DNA of 64,000 nt from Eremothecium cymbalariae DBVPG#7215 (Eukaryota > Ascomycota > Saccharomycetes > Saccharomycetales > Saccharomycetaceae), in the NCBI RefSeq assembly GCF_000235365.1, contig NC_016449.1, positions 682,001 through 746,000 of the forward strand, in the 5' to 3' direction. Within the stretch, counting starts at the first letter, position 1; each line of letters starts with the position of its first letter. Shown piece after piece: positions 20,203-29,047 of this stretch. A program made the translations under genes and the position numbers. The notes under the pieces are model-generated. The model did no database searches, was not told the DNA's origin, and worked only from the letters and a program-made list of their open reading frames with translations.

Positions 20203-22233
20203 TCAGATGCTATTGACTATTCCATGAAAATGGGCTGCAATACCCTCTGTATCTTCTGGATACTTGTTTTGAATCAGTTGCAGCGTTTCGTGGATCGTTG
20301 GATAGTCTCTAAGTGCGAGGAAGCCGCCAAAGCGGTCAATTATCGTATGCATAAGTTGTAGTGTTAGACGTTTCAAAGGTAGGTCGCGCAGTGGATACCG
20401 TAGGTAGTACGCCAAATTTCGAATATCGCTGTAGTCCCATGTGCTGCGTTCGTCACGCAACCATCCACACAGGGTGCTTACCACTGATGCTCTTATGTAT
20501 GTAGAGCCATCTTCCTTTTGCTTCATATTGCCGACTTGTATAATTTTGACGAATCTCTTTGGAGGTTTTAACATGGGGATAAGAAGTTGTAATACGGGTT
20601 TGCGATAGAAGGGGAACTCTTGCCCAATCCATGCGAGGGTATCAATGCACCATTGATGATCCTTAAGCGAGACTACGTCTTGGGAAAGCATAGTGGTAAG
20701 TAACTGCAAGGTGGCATCAAGGTACTGTTTGGATGCCTCACGACGATTTTGCCATTGTTGGAGAAGCTCCGTATCAATAGGCTTATGAGAAGCAGTTTGT
20801 CCTATGATGGCGCCATGTAATGCACAGAGCTGCGGATCTGAACGCAGAGTTAAAAATGCGTGATCTGGATGCTCAGATGATACAGCAACCGCAGCAACTT
20901 GTTCTGGTGTAAGCAGATGCAACGCCAAGGGGTCTACCTCCCCGAAAGTCGCAATAACATAATCCAGCAGTTTCGTATACTTTGCGGACAATGAGAGTAA
21001 ATGAGGACGCAAACGCACTAAAAGAATTTCCGGCAACGCCGTTATAGCTTCCTGCACCATCTCGTTCAAATCTTCCAGAGGTAAACTGCTGAGCGCATCC
21101 ATCACTGACACGGCGATATTGGCCGCCTCTATTTCATTAGAAATAATAACTGTATCCTCATCGCTAACAATCATATCTCCCTCATCAGAGATAACCCAAT
21201 CATCTTCACCAACCTCTCCCATCTCATATGTATTAGACACGCTACAGCTAACCTCCGTGTCCTCCACATGGAGTACCGAGGCCGTCTGTTCTTTCAGTTC
21301 CACAGCACACAATTGCATGATTGCCTTCACTACAGCCATATCTTCATCACTGTCCCGGTTAAACAGCTTACCAATATGCGCAATCAAACGAAACCCCCTT
21401 GCAGAGTGGGGATCCAGCTCCCCTGATATCCACCGATTGGCAACTGCTCGGTATGAAGAACAGAGCTTAAGCGGCCGAGCTTGCGCGACCGCTTCTAGCA
21501 CACCAACGTTCGTGCATGCTATGAACAATGCCGTCAACACAGAACCTCTAATGTTCCTCACAGCCCCAATAAAAGCAGCATAAGCCTGGCTCTGCCCATT
21601 CAACGGCGCTTCCGAACACAATCCATACACCTTTGTAGCCAATTCACTGCTGACTACATTTCCACTGCTACACAACCCATTGAGCACTGAATACCATAAC
21701 GTCCCCGCAGAACTCACGTGACACATATACTCCACGTACCGCGCGATGTCCTTCTCCGCAACATTCGTCGCTCGATAGCAGCTCTCGAAAGCATCGCCGT
21801 TTCCGGCACCACCACGGACACCGTCCAAAGCTAATGCTGCCGCTGCACCAACCGCACCAGAATGTAGCACACTGTTCAAGTACTTCAATATTACCTCCTC
21901 TTGCCGCCGCTGCTCCTCCTGCTCCTGGACACCGCCACCACCAACAAGCTCACCGACCAACTGGCTCACCACATACGAGACACACTCGTCCCCTAATTCC
22001 CCCAGCAACTCCCGTTCTACAACGCTGCGCACAATCTGCCTATCCGTAACTGACCGTAATATCACGTCATGTGTCACCACCTCTAGTGCTCCTGGTTGTT
22101 GATGCAGCTCACATAACTGTTGCACCCGTCCCTGACTATTCCGGGGCCCATTGCACAGCTCCCTTATAGCCATGTAACGCAGATCGACATCTTGCTGATC
22201 ACGGTACCGTGTAGCACACTCAATTGCATCCAT
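20203..22233 (-). CDS. LAG2: LAG2, CAND1-like regulator of SCF ubiquitin ligase
   Basis: Lag2 binds the cullin Cdc53, blocks Rub1/NEDD8 attachment and restrains SCF assembly. The 676-aa product (S. cerevisiae 660) is all-helical with HEAT-like character, as in CAND1. The first 230 residues are rich in Ala/Gly/Val and written in GC-rich codons. An acidic insert follows at about residues 330-380 (DDWVISDEGDMIVSDED). The start is ATG 22231-22233 (MDAIECATRYRDQQD); a GTG seven codons earlier is not used. Adjacent IGD1/YOL024W supports YOL025W. There is no single diagnostic motif, so identity rests on synteny, size and fold character. Confidence 0.75.
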   Translation of the reverse strand: MDAIECATRYRDQQDVDLRYMAIRELCNGPRNSQGRVQQLCELHQQPGALEVVTHDVILRSVTDRQIVRSVVERELLGELGDECVSYVVSQLVGELVGGGGVQEQEEQRRQEEVILKYLNSVLHSGAVGAAAALALDGVRGGAGNGDAFESCYRATNVAEKDIARYVEYMCHVSSAGTLWYSVLNGLCSSGNVVSSELATKVYGLCSEAPLNGQSQAYAAFIGAVRNIRGSVLTALFIACTNVGVLEAVAQARPLKLCSSYRAVANRWISGELDPHSARGFRLIAHIGKLFNRDSDEDMAVVKAIMQLCAVELKEQTASVLHVEDTEVSCSVSNTYEMGEVGEDDWVISDEGDMIVSDEDTVIISNEIEAANIAVSVMDALSSLPLEDLNEMVQEAITALPEILLVRLRPHLLSLSAKYTKLLDYVIATFGEVDPLALHLLTPEQVAAVAVSSEHPDHAFLTLRSDPQLCALHGAIIGQTASHKPIDTELLQQWQNRREASKQYLDATLQLLTTMLSQDVVSLKDHQWCIDTLAWIGQEFPFYRKPVLQLLIPMLKPPKRFVKIIQVGNMKQKEDGSTYIRASVVSTLCGWLRDERSTWDYSDIRNLAYYLRYPLRDLPLKRLTLQLMHTIIDRFGGFLALRDYPTIHETLQLIQNKYPEDTEGIAAHFHGIVNSI

Positions 22234-22478
22234 CTTTTCTACCCTTATCTGCACTATATTGGGAATGGCAAGTGGCGCCTAACTGGGTGCCCGGTACTGT
22301 GCACCTCCTGATAGCCCCAATATCGAAAGGACCGTCACAACGGGGGTTCTGCTCCTCCGTGTTGCGTGCAGCTGACTCTCCCTTGGTATGCCGGGGTCCA
22401 GAGGCGGCGCTGGCCAGCTTGGGTAGCCCACCGGGGGCGAGAGCGTGAGAGCAGAACAGACGGAGACAGGCTGATGGG

Positions 22479-22497
22479 CACGTGACCCTATCACGTG
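22479..22497. promoter_or_regulatory. Paired CACGTG boxes upstream of PGK1
   Basis: CACGTG occurs at 22479-22484 and 22492-22497, 13 nt apart, about 390 bp upstream of PGK1 and 250 bp from LAG2. E-boxes bind Tye7/Sgc1- or Cbf1-type factors; in yeasts Tye7-type factors drive glycolytic genes. Confidence 0.45.
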
Positions 22498-22525
22498 ATG
22501 CAGATTCCACGGCGCCTCACCCAAA

Positions 22526-22549
22526 GGAAGCCCAGCATCCTTGGCTTCC
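22526..22549. promoter_or_regulatory. Candidate Gcr1 CTTCC boxes of PGK1
   Basis: GGAAG (22526-22530, CTTCC on the other strand) and CTTCC (22545-22549) match the Gcr1 core found in glycolytic promoters. They lie about 100 bp upstream of a Rap1-like site. Short motifs, so modest confidence. Confidence 0.35.
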
Positions 22550-22634
22550 ATCTTCGAGCGTTCTGGTGCGCGTCAAGGGCGCGCCTCGAGGACGTGCCTA
22601 ACTGACATTTTCACGACGCACTATAATGGTACCA

Positions 22635-22648
22635 TTACCCATCCATCA
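22635..22648 (+). promoter_or_regulatory. Rap1-like site upstream of PGK1
   Basis: TTACCCATCCATCA closely resembles the Rap1 consensus (ACACCCRNACAYM), about 235 bp before the PGK1 ATG. S. cerevisiae PGK1 also uses Rap1 next to CTTCC boxes. Confidence 0.45.
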
Positions 22649-22804
22649 CTAAGCAACAGCACATAAAAGCGTATGTAAGGGTTTTGCCGTGCTCTCTTTC
22701 AAAGGCTTTTCATTTATTTTAAATTGGAGGTTGAAAAAATATAAATGAATAGGAGAGAATGGATAAATGGTATTCTATTCCTTTATTTCTTGCCTCTTCT
22801 GAGG

Positions 22805-22811
22805 TATATAA
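22805..22811 (+). promoter_or_regulatory. PGK1: PGK1 TATA box
   Basis: TATATAA lies 69 nt before the PGK1 ATG, a normal spacing for a highly expressed yeast gene. Confidence 0.6.
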
Positions 22812-22879
22812 TATAGTTCTGTAAAGAAGCTTATATTTTTAAGCAGCACATACACCACACATATACATATTATATCGAG

Positions 22880-24130
22880 ATGTCTCTATCTTCCAAGCTA
22901 ACGGTTAAGGATTTGAATGTTCAAGACAAGAGAGTTTTCATAAGGGTTGATTTCAATGTTCCTTTATGTGATGGGACTATCACCTCCAATCAAAGAATTG
23001 TGGCCGCTTTGCCAACCATCAAGTATGTTCTTGAGCAAGGTCCAAAGGCTGTGGTTTTGGCTTCTCACTTGGGTAGACCAAATGGTAAGAGAGATGAAAA
23101 ATACTCCTTAGCACCAGTTGCTGATGAGTTGGAAAAATTGTTGGGCCAGAAGGTCACTTTCTTGCCCGACTGTGTCGGTGCAGAGGTGTCCGCTGCTGTT
23201 AATGATGCGGCTAAGGGTTCTGTTTTCCTCTTGGAGAATTTGAGATTCCATATTGAAGAGGAAGGCTCTAAGAAGACTCTTCATGGGAAAGTCGATGCAG
23301 TTCCGAGTGAAGTGACTGCTTTCAGAGAGGAATTGATGTCTTTGGCAGATGTCTATGTTAACGATGCTTTTGGAACTGCACACAGAGCTCATTCTTCTAT
23401 GGTTGGGTTTGAGTTGCCACAGAGAGCTGCTGGTTTTTTGTTGTCTAAGGAGTTGGAATACTTTGGCAAGGCGTTGGAGAACCCAACAAGACCATTCTTG
23501 GCTATCTTAGGTGGTGCCAAGGTTGCTGACAAAATTCAATTGATCGACAACTTGTTGGACAAGGTTGATTCTATCATCATTGCTGGTGGTATGGCTTTCA
23601 CTTTCAAGAGAGTTTTGGAGGGCATGGAGATTGGTAACTCCATTTTCGACATCGATGGTTCTCAGATTGTTCCACGATTAGCCGAGAAAGCTAAGAAGAA
23701 TGGTGTCAAATTGGTTCTACCTACAGATTTTGTCATTGGTGACGACTTCTCACAGAACGCCAACACCAATATTGTTACCGATGCCGAAGGTATTCCAAAG
23801 GATTGGGAAGGTCTAGACTGTGGTCCAGCTTCCAGAGATTTGTTTGCTGCCGCTATTGCTGAGGCAAAGACCATTGTCTGGAACGGTCCTCCTGGTGTTT
23901 TTGAAATTCCAAAGTTCTCAAAGGGTACCGAAGCCATGTTGAAGGCTGCTGTTGCGTCTTCTGAAGCAGGCAACACTGTCATCATCGGTGGTGGTGACAC
24001 TGCTACTGTTGCTAAGAAATTCAATGTCGTTGACAAGATTTCCCATGTTTCTACTGGCGGTGGTGCTTCTCTAGAATTGCTGGAAGGTAAGGATTTGCCA
24101 GGTGTCACCTTCTTGTCCAACAAAGAGTAA
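22880..24130 (+). CDS. PGK1: PGK1, phosphoglycerate kinase
   Basis: Pgk1 transfers phosphate from 1,3-bisphosphoglycerate to ADP in glycolysis, in the cytosol. The 416-aa length equals S. cerevisiae Pgk1. Motifs are complete: N-domain RVDFNVPL and [33 protein letters not shown], the nucleotide-site NGPPGVFE, and [11 protein letters not shown] near the C terminus. Codon use is strongly biased (AAG, GGT, GTT, TTG), as in a highly expressed gene. The conserved ELLEGK contains a CTG codon for leucine, which argues for the standard code. It neighbours POL4 as YCR012W does YCR014C. Confidence 0.99.
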   Translation: MSLSSKLTVKDLNVQDKRVFIRVDFNVPLCDGTITSNQRIVAALPTIKYVLEQGPKAVVLASHLGRPNGKRDEKYSLAPVADELEKLLGQKVTFLPDCVGAEVSAAVNDAAKGSVFLLENLRFHIEEEGSKKTLHGKVDAVPSEVTAFREELMSLADVYVNDAFGTAHRAHSSMVGFELPQRAAGFLLSKELEYFGKALENPTRPFLAILGGAKVADKIQLIDNLLDKVDSIIIAGGMAFTFKRVLEGMEIGNSIFDIDGSQIVPRLAEKAKKNGVKLVLPTDFVIGDDFSQNANTNIVTDAEGIPKDWEGLDCGPASRDLFAAAIAEAKTIVWNGPPGVFEIPKFSKGTEAMLKAAVASSEAGNTVIIGGGDTATVAKKFNVVDKISHVSTGGGASLELLEGKDLPGVTFLSNKE

Positions 24131-24241
24131 ATATTCTTTTCATACTCATAGAAAATGTTTTTAAAGGAATTTTTGTTCTGTGGACTGTATAGTTGTGCTA
24201 ATTCAATGGTGCAGTTTTATATACATAGCCCGTTTTCGGTC

Positions 24242-25837
24242 CTAAAAACGCACCCTAGATCTTTCAGTGGGGACTAGTTTCGGAATTCCTAGGAGCTGCA
24301 TAATCCTGTACTCGTCAAAACTCTCTATACATGCTTCGCTATCGCGATAAAACAATCCATGCTGGTTTAAGTTCATATTTTGTTTTGCAGCCCGAGTTCT
24401 CATCGTCTTGTTTAGCTCATCGTCTCCTGTAAAATACAGACGATGTGCACCGATTTCACTCCACTTACAACATAGTAAATCTAAACGCCTACAACGATGT
24501 GGATGCGCCTCAGATTGACTCCAAGCAGCAAAAAGAGTCTTGTCTATGTCTTTGTATGGTACTACAGGAGCGAGGGTAGTTGCGCTACAATGACTGCCAG
24601 GTAACCTCACGGCACAGTAAAACTTCTTCAGATGCATTTTGCCGTCACCAAACCGCCCCGAGTACTCGACTCCAAGGTTCTGGAGCAGCTGGCGAATCTG
24701 GGACGCGAACAACGGTTGTAGTGCTTCACTTAGTTGTAGCGGACACACTATATAATCCACTTTTACTAAACGTCGCACCAACTGCTCAAGATCCTGAGAT
24801 AACATTGCCACATCCTCGCAACCTTCGCGATACACTAGGAGATCAATGTCTCCACAATCTTTACGACCTCTCCTATATGACCCCATTGCCTCGATAACAA
24901 GTCCCGGCTGCGCATGCTTGCGTATAAACTCTAGGTGCTCCTCAACCTCGCTTCGCGGCATCCGCAACTGCCATTCTTCAAAGAACCTCATTCCATACAA
25001 AATTGACCAGTGCAAATTCCACTGCTTTGTATGAGTTAACACATCCTTGAAACTTTTGTAGTGCAGTGCTTGCCACTGGGATGCAGTCGTCGGACCCACC
25101 TCATGGCACTGAACGAAATATTCTAAAATCTTCTCTTGTTCTGAAAGATCTAACTCAAGCCCTGGTATACGACCACCATTAGCTACCAACTGCGCTATCT
25201 TGGTAGCAATCCCGCTACCAACATCCGGAAGCGCAAGCGCATCCTCATACGTACGCACCGGATGCCCACATTCAAGCAACGCTGCACTAGCCATCATATA
25301 CGCACGACGTTTAAAAGGCTCGCCTTGAAGGTTACTTTTCGTTGCAAGCCGTTGAAGAGCCTCTGAGATAATAACATTCTCCCCAAGGGATTGCTCGACC
25401 CTCCTTTCCTGCCCCTGCCCCTGCCCCTCCTGCTTTACCGTCTCCTGTACTTTGCGCCGCTTTCTATCAGGGGACAACCGCCGTTCCTTCGAACTACTGC
25501 CGCACCAACCCTGCTTCACCGCAAACTCATCTCGACACACCATTTCTCCCTGCTTCAAACACTCACTAACCCACGAAAGCCTCACAGGCCGTACCACATC
25601 CCAGTTCAACCGCTGCAAGTCCACATCGCTCTCTAATCGAAACACCTCCATGTTCTTGACCTCATCACCTGCATTTAAATAACTGTCTTGAATCAAATAT
25701 ATCACGTGATCACCACCTCCCCCCTCAGACGACCCCCCAACCACTTCACCACCGTGCTTCTCAATCAACCCTGCAACCACCCGGCACTTCGGTGTCCTCG
25801 ACGTAGGAAGAATCACAAACTTGTGTCCTTTGAACAT
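24242..25837 (-). CDS. POL4: POL4, family X DNA polymerase
   Basis: Pol4 is a Pol beta/lambda-like gap-filling polymerase for non-homologous end joining. The 531-aa product (S. cerevisiae 582) has an N-terminal BRCT domain (MFKGHKFVILP to about residue 110, with a tryptophan-containing WVSECLKQG end). A K/R-rich linker and the 8-kDa and finger domains follow, with hairpin motifs (LPDVGSGIATKIAQL, CHEVGPTTASQW). The palm has the catalytic triad D330-I-D332 (CGDIDLLVY) and D453 (RRLDLLCCKW). All three metal-binding aspartates are present. The ATG at 25835-25837 begins the BRCT fold; an in-frame GTG upstream is ignored. Confidence 0.95.
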   Translation of the reverse strand: MFKGHKFVILPTSRTPKCRVVAGLIEKHGGEVVGGSSEGGGGDHVIYLIQDSYLNAGDEVKNMEVFRLESDVDLQRLNWDVVRPVRLSWVSECLKQGEMVCRDEFAVKQGWCGSSSKERRLSPDRKRRKVQETVKQEGQGQGQERRVEQSLGENVIISEALQRLATKSNLQGEPFKRRAYMMASAALLECGHPVRTYEDALALPDVGSGIATKIAQLVANGGRIPGLELDLSEQEKILEYFVQCHEVGPTTASQWQALHYKSFKDVLTHTKQWNLHWSILYGMRFFEEWQLRMPRSEVEEHLEFIRKHAQPGLVIEAMGSYRRGRKDCGDIDLLVYREGCEDVAMLSQDLEQLVRRLVKVDYIVCPLQLSEALQPLFASQIRQLLQNLGVEYSGRFGDGKMHLKKFYCAVRLPGSHCSATTLAPVVPYKDIDKTLFAAWSQSEAHPHRCRRLDLLCCKWSEIGAHRLYFTGDDELNKTMRTRAAKQNMNLNQHGLFYRDSEACIESFDEYRIMQLLGIPKLVPTERSRVRF

Positions 25838-25937
25838 CGTATCATGCTTCCTTCCCACTAACAGGAGAACCACTTCTCTCTCGCACTATGATATTTTTAT
25901 CTGTCTACATAAAACTCGCCTGCTTGACATACAGCCA

Positions 25938-26852
25938 TTACCCGCCCAGAGACTGCGCTTCCACAAGCTTACATAACGAAACCCAGTTTCTCACACACCA
26001 GACACCCTCCTGCACGCCAAAATACTCCCAATCATCCTCCTCAGGCCTCTCCGCCCCCAGCACCTCAAGAACCTCGCCAAACCTCTTATCATTAGTGTAC
26101 ATAATAACACCCTGCACCCCCGGCCGTAAAATACAACACAAGTCCGGATCACTATCTCCAACATACCACACTTCCGCATCCCCCACCGCAGGCAAAATCT
26201 CCCTGCCCATCACATCATACTTGTCCGCCCCAGCAACCAACTTCTTGCTGAACCGCCCCGTGTACGTCTCACCACCTTCATCAACCAAAAGCGCATCGCA
26301 AAGCACGTGACTCAACGGAACCTCCGCCGGACAGAAACGGTGAATGTACTCCCGACTCCAGTTGAGGGACAAAACATACATATCATCAAACAACCCCCGC
26401 TCCCGCCCAACCGCCTCTCTGTAACCCGGCCTTTCGATCTCCTCCAACGGCAACCTCGTAACGTCCACAACTGGCACATCCTTGAAGTAATCAAACCGCT
26501 CCAACTCTTCCAGTGCCGCCACACCGCGCTTGCGTGCCCTCCTTTGGTAGTCCAGCTCACGCTCCAACAGATCCTGCACCGAGCTATCACGTGCCGGACA
26601 CGGCTGTGCCAGATAGAACTCGAAGAAGTACGTCATCGGAGGGCTTTTGCACCGGGAAAGGGACTGCAGAATCCCAACGGTATCCTTAGTCGTAATGGTG
26701 TCATCAAAATCCGTTACTAACACCCGTCTACGACCTGACTGTGTCCCTGCAGCTGCTGCACGCACCCCTGATCCAATTGCTGTTTTGGTAACGCTATCAG
26801 CCGTGACAGGCGCAAACCCATCGCCACTGGCAGTCTCTAAATCATTACCCAT
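25938..26852 (-). CDS. CTO1: CTO1, HAD-family phosphatase-like protein
   Basis: Homologue of YCR015C (CTO1, 317 aa), a HAD-superfamily protein of uncertain substrate. The 304-aa product has HAD motif I TDFDDTITTKDT (D48, D50, D51) and a late acidic motif WYVGDSDPDLCCIL corresponding to motif IV, so a functional metal site is likely. The first about 40 residues are low-complexity. The gene is noticeably GC-rich in third positions compared with PGK1. It lies in tandem behind POL4 (100 bp apart) and divergent from YCR016W, as in S. cerevisiae chromosome III. Confidence 0.85.
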   Translation of the reverse strand: MGNDLETASGDGFAPVTADSVTKTAIGSGVRAAAAGTQSGRRRVLVTDFDDTITTKDTVGILQSLSRCKSPPMTYFFEFYLAQPCPARDSSVQDLLERELDYQRRARKRGVAALEELERFDYFKDVPVVDVTRLPLEEIERPGYREAVGRERGLFDDMYVLSLNWSREYIHRFCPAEVPLSHVLCDALLVDEGGETYTGRFSKKLVAGADKYDVMGREILPAVGDAEVWYVGDSDPDLCCILRPGVQGVIMYTNDKRFGEVLEVLGAERPEEDDWEYFGVQEGVWCVRNWVSLCKLVEAQSLGG

Positions 26853-27091
26853 TGCTTCGCAAATACACCTCTAAGGCAGCTTGCCAAATCCCCTCTATCC
26901 ATCCAAGCACAAGCTTGAAAAAAAACTTTTATATACCTTTACAATCCTTAAAATTAGATCTGCGTGGCGATCGCTGTTTGTCTAGTTCCGCTGCCAGCGT
27001 GACACCAGAGGGAAAAAAAATTGGAATATTTTTTTCTCTTTCTCTTCTCTCTTGCTGTCGAGAGGAACGATAACCCCCACCAAATCAAATA

Positions 27092-27892
27092 ATGCTGCAC
27101 ATTCCAGCATGGAAGAAAATTGAGATCAAACAGCAGCAGAACCAAGACGGAGATGCAGGGGGCTCGTACGATGAGGAGGACGCTCTGAATGTTTCCACGC
27201 ATCTTGCTACCGGTTCTCTTACCAGGCGCGACCGCGCACAGATAGTACAGAAGCGGCCATCGTCGTCCAAAGTGAGCAAACCTTGCAAACGTCAAAAACT
27301 CTCGAAGCCGGAGCGGCTGGAGAGATCCCACAACAGGGTGTTGAGGGACCAGCTGCGTTATCTTATTGACTTTTACTTAGAGAAGACTGCAGAAGATGGG
27401 GACAGCAGTGCCGCCGCCGCCGGCGGCGGCCTGCCGTCCGGTCTCCGCCAACTGGAAAGCGTACAACAGCACTTGTCGGAACGTCAGCACGCCGGAGAGA
27501 TCACCAGTACATGGAAGTTCAGCAAACAAAAGCAGAACTGGCTCATGAAGCATCTGTGGGACACCAATGCTATCCCCAACGAGTACAACCCGCTTGTGAA
27601 ATCATACGTCCGAGGGATAGAGGGCCGCGCAAAGATCACGTTGACAGACCAGTGCACGGACATGCTGAAGAAATGGGACGACTGGAAGATGTCCCAGCAA
27701 GAAACAAAGGGGGCACATGACACCATTTCCACACCCGATGACAATACTGATGACAACAATACATCTGCAAAGCGTGACCAGGTGGTGGCGGCAGAAGCTG
27801 CCGCCGAGCCGCCGTTTTCAGAGGATGTCTACACACGCTGCTGTTTACTCCTCCCTGTATTAGTTCCGGAGCCCCATCCCGAGATCGTATGA
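27092..27892 (+). CDS. YCR016W-like nucleolar WKF-domain protein
   Basis: The S. cerevisiae orthologue YCR016W (290 aa) is a nucleolar protein of unknown role linked to ribosome biogenesis. The 266-aa product has a basic segment with nuclear-localisation character (SKPCKRQKLSKPERLER) and the WKF domain at about residues 145-200 (STWKFSKQKQNWLMKH, then a DNAIPNEY-like TNAIPNEY). The C-terminal about 60 residues are low-complexity, with a short alanine/acidic tail. A GC-rich codon repeat encodes SAAAAGGG near residue 110. Divergent from CTO1 with 239 bp between. Confidence 0.85.
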   Translation: MLHIPAWKKIEIKQQQNQDGDAGGSYDEEDALNVSTHLATGSLTRRDRAQIVQKRPSSSKVSKPCKRQKLSKPERLERSHNRVLRDQLRYLIDFYLEKTAEDGDSSAAAAGGGLPSGLRQLESVQQHLSERQHAGEITSTWKFSKQKQNWLMKHLWDTNAIPNEYNPLVKSYVRGIEGRAKITLTDQCTDMLKKWDDWKMSQQETKGAHDTISTPDDNTDDNNTSAKRDQVVAAEAAAEPPFSEDVYTRCCLLLPVLVPEPHPEIV

Positions 27893-28315
27893 GCTAGACG
27901 GAGCAGTGGTACGGCCGTGCGTGTGTATATGTGTTATGTATACCCCATAAATTATTAAGATTACAAACAGTCGCCAGTATCCATCCAAACAAATAGCAAC
28001 ATTCCCAAACAATCTGCGCTATTGTTTTTCGTTTATCAGGGAGCTATTCTCCCCCGGCCCTCCGGCCCCTCCGTGTGTCTACTACCTCGTCTTTTCCCAA
28101 TCTGTTCTTCCTGAACTCCTCCATAGTGCGGAGCAGCGCTAAATATATCCCCTTATCATTGTTCCCGCGGTAGCGCACAACGCAGGAGAAAACTTTAGTT
28201 TCATAATAACAATGCTGTCTGTCTGCTGTCGTCTGCTCGCTCCTGTCCACCCTTATCTGTGTTGCTGCGTACAGCCTCGCGCGGACATTTTTTTAGATCG
28301 CCTTCCCCGGAAAGC

Positions 28316-28343
28316 CGGAAAACCAGCAAAATAACCCGGAAAA
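28316..28343. promoter_or_regulatory. Rgt1-type CGGANNA sites upstream of HGT1
   Basis: CGGAAAA occurs at 28316-28322 and 28337-28343, 21 nt apart. Further matches lie at 28471-28477 (reverse strand) and 29005-29011. CGGANNA is the Rgt1 repressor site of hexose transporter genes. Inference from the motif only. Confidence 0.35.
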
Positions 28344-28626
28344 GGAAAGATCCCTAAACAATGTCTTAAACAGTTTCAATTCATTGCCTTGTTTCACAGG
28401 ACCCTCGCACGCCACTCACTGCTTCGGGGGACCCCCTTTACCCCCTATGCACGATTGACAAGCATTCCCATGCTCCGCTCCGTTCCGGATCGTAACACAC
28501 TGCAGGGGTCTATTGGCCGTCTGCATGGCTAGTCAAGCCAGGCGCCTGGGCGCCAGACTCCCGACAAAACACCGTAGGTTCTGCAGCACCATTGTTAGTA
28601 ATAGCACGCAGTGCCCAGACACCAGC

Positions 28627-28662
28627 GCACACGTGCGTTGCTGTGCAGCAACGCACGTGTGC
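28627..28662. repeat. Perfect inverted repeat, 17-bp arms, 2-nt centre
   Basis: Positions 28627-28643 are the exact reverse complement of 28646-28662, with TG between. Each arm holds a CACGTG hexamer (28630-28635, 28654-28659) and a GTTGCTG/CAGCAAC half. It lies about 390 bp upstream of the HGT1 ATG. It could bind two bHLH dimers or extrude as a hairpin. Confidence 0.9.
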
Positions 28663-28837
28663 AGCTCATTCTCCGCCCAGTCCGCTGCTACACCGGCCTA
28701 CCCATCAACGTCCAGCCCAGCTGCCCCGCTCTGAACAGACACACCCCAATCCTGCCCTGCAACCAACAGGATCCTTTGAAACGTAAGCCATCCACGTACG
28801 CACACAGACATAACATAACCGTGGAATTATAGCACTA

Positions 28838-28849
28838 GGGGGGGGGGGG
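28838..28849 (+). repeat. Run of 12 G
   Basis: An uninterrupted (G)12 lies 40 bp upstream of the HGT1 TATA element. Its length is likely variable between strains or uncertain in sequencing. Confidence 0.8.
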
Positions 28850-28891
28850 AAACAACAATTATGCTCTCAGAAGAAAAACCCGGTTCTGTAG

Positions 28892-28898
28892 TATATAA
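28892..28898 (+). promoter_or_regulatory. HGT1: HGT1 TATA box
   Basis: TATATAA lies about 150 nt before the HGT1 ATG, followed by T-rich initiator-like sequence. Confidence 0.5.
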
Positions 28899-29047
28899 GG
28901 GTCATTAAGCATACCGATATATCTTTCTGTTTTTTGGGCGTTTCTAAGGAATCACGTTTTTCTCTTGGGTCTTTTTTTCCCAATTTACTGTCGTATGTAT
29001 ACAGCGGAAAAACAGATTGTGGATATTAATTAATTAGATAAATAAAA

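Larger units (their letters stand above)
22234..22879. other. LAG2-PGK1 divergent promoter region
   Basis: The LAG2-proximal 350 nt are clearly GC-rich and leave chance open frames on both strands. The PGK1-proximal half is AT-rich and carries promoter elements listed separately. No RNA gene or conserved ORF is recognised. Confidence 0.6.
27893..29047. other. Long HGT1 promoter region
   Basis: A 1.15-kb gene-free stretch. It holds a perfect 17-bp-arm palindrome, several CGGANNA sites, a 12-G run, a TATA element and CT-rich tracts before the HGT1 ATG. Open frames in it (e.g. 28044-28250 minus, 28513-28832 plus) have no protein-like character. I see no RNA gene. Confidence 0.6.

Noticed and set aside
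22220..22551. Overlapping open frames on both strands in the LAG2-PGK1 spacer
   Set aside because: They follow from GC-rich composition, lack any recognisable motif and overlap the promoter elements.
28513..28832. Three overlapping short open frames in the HGT1 promoter
   Set aside because: Low-complexity Pro/Ser/Thr/His composition from C-rich DNA. They overlap the palindrome and show no motif.
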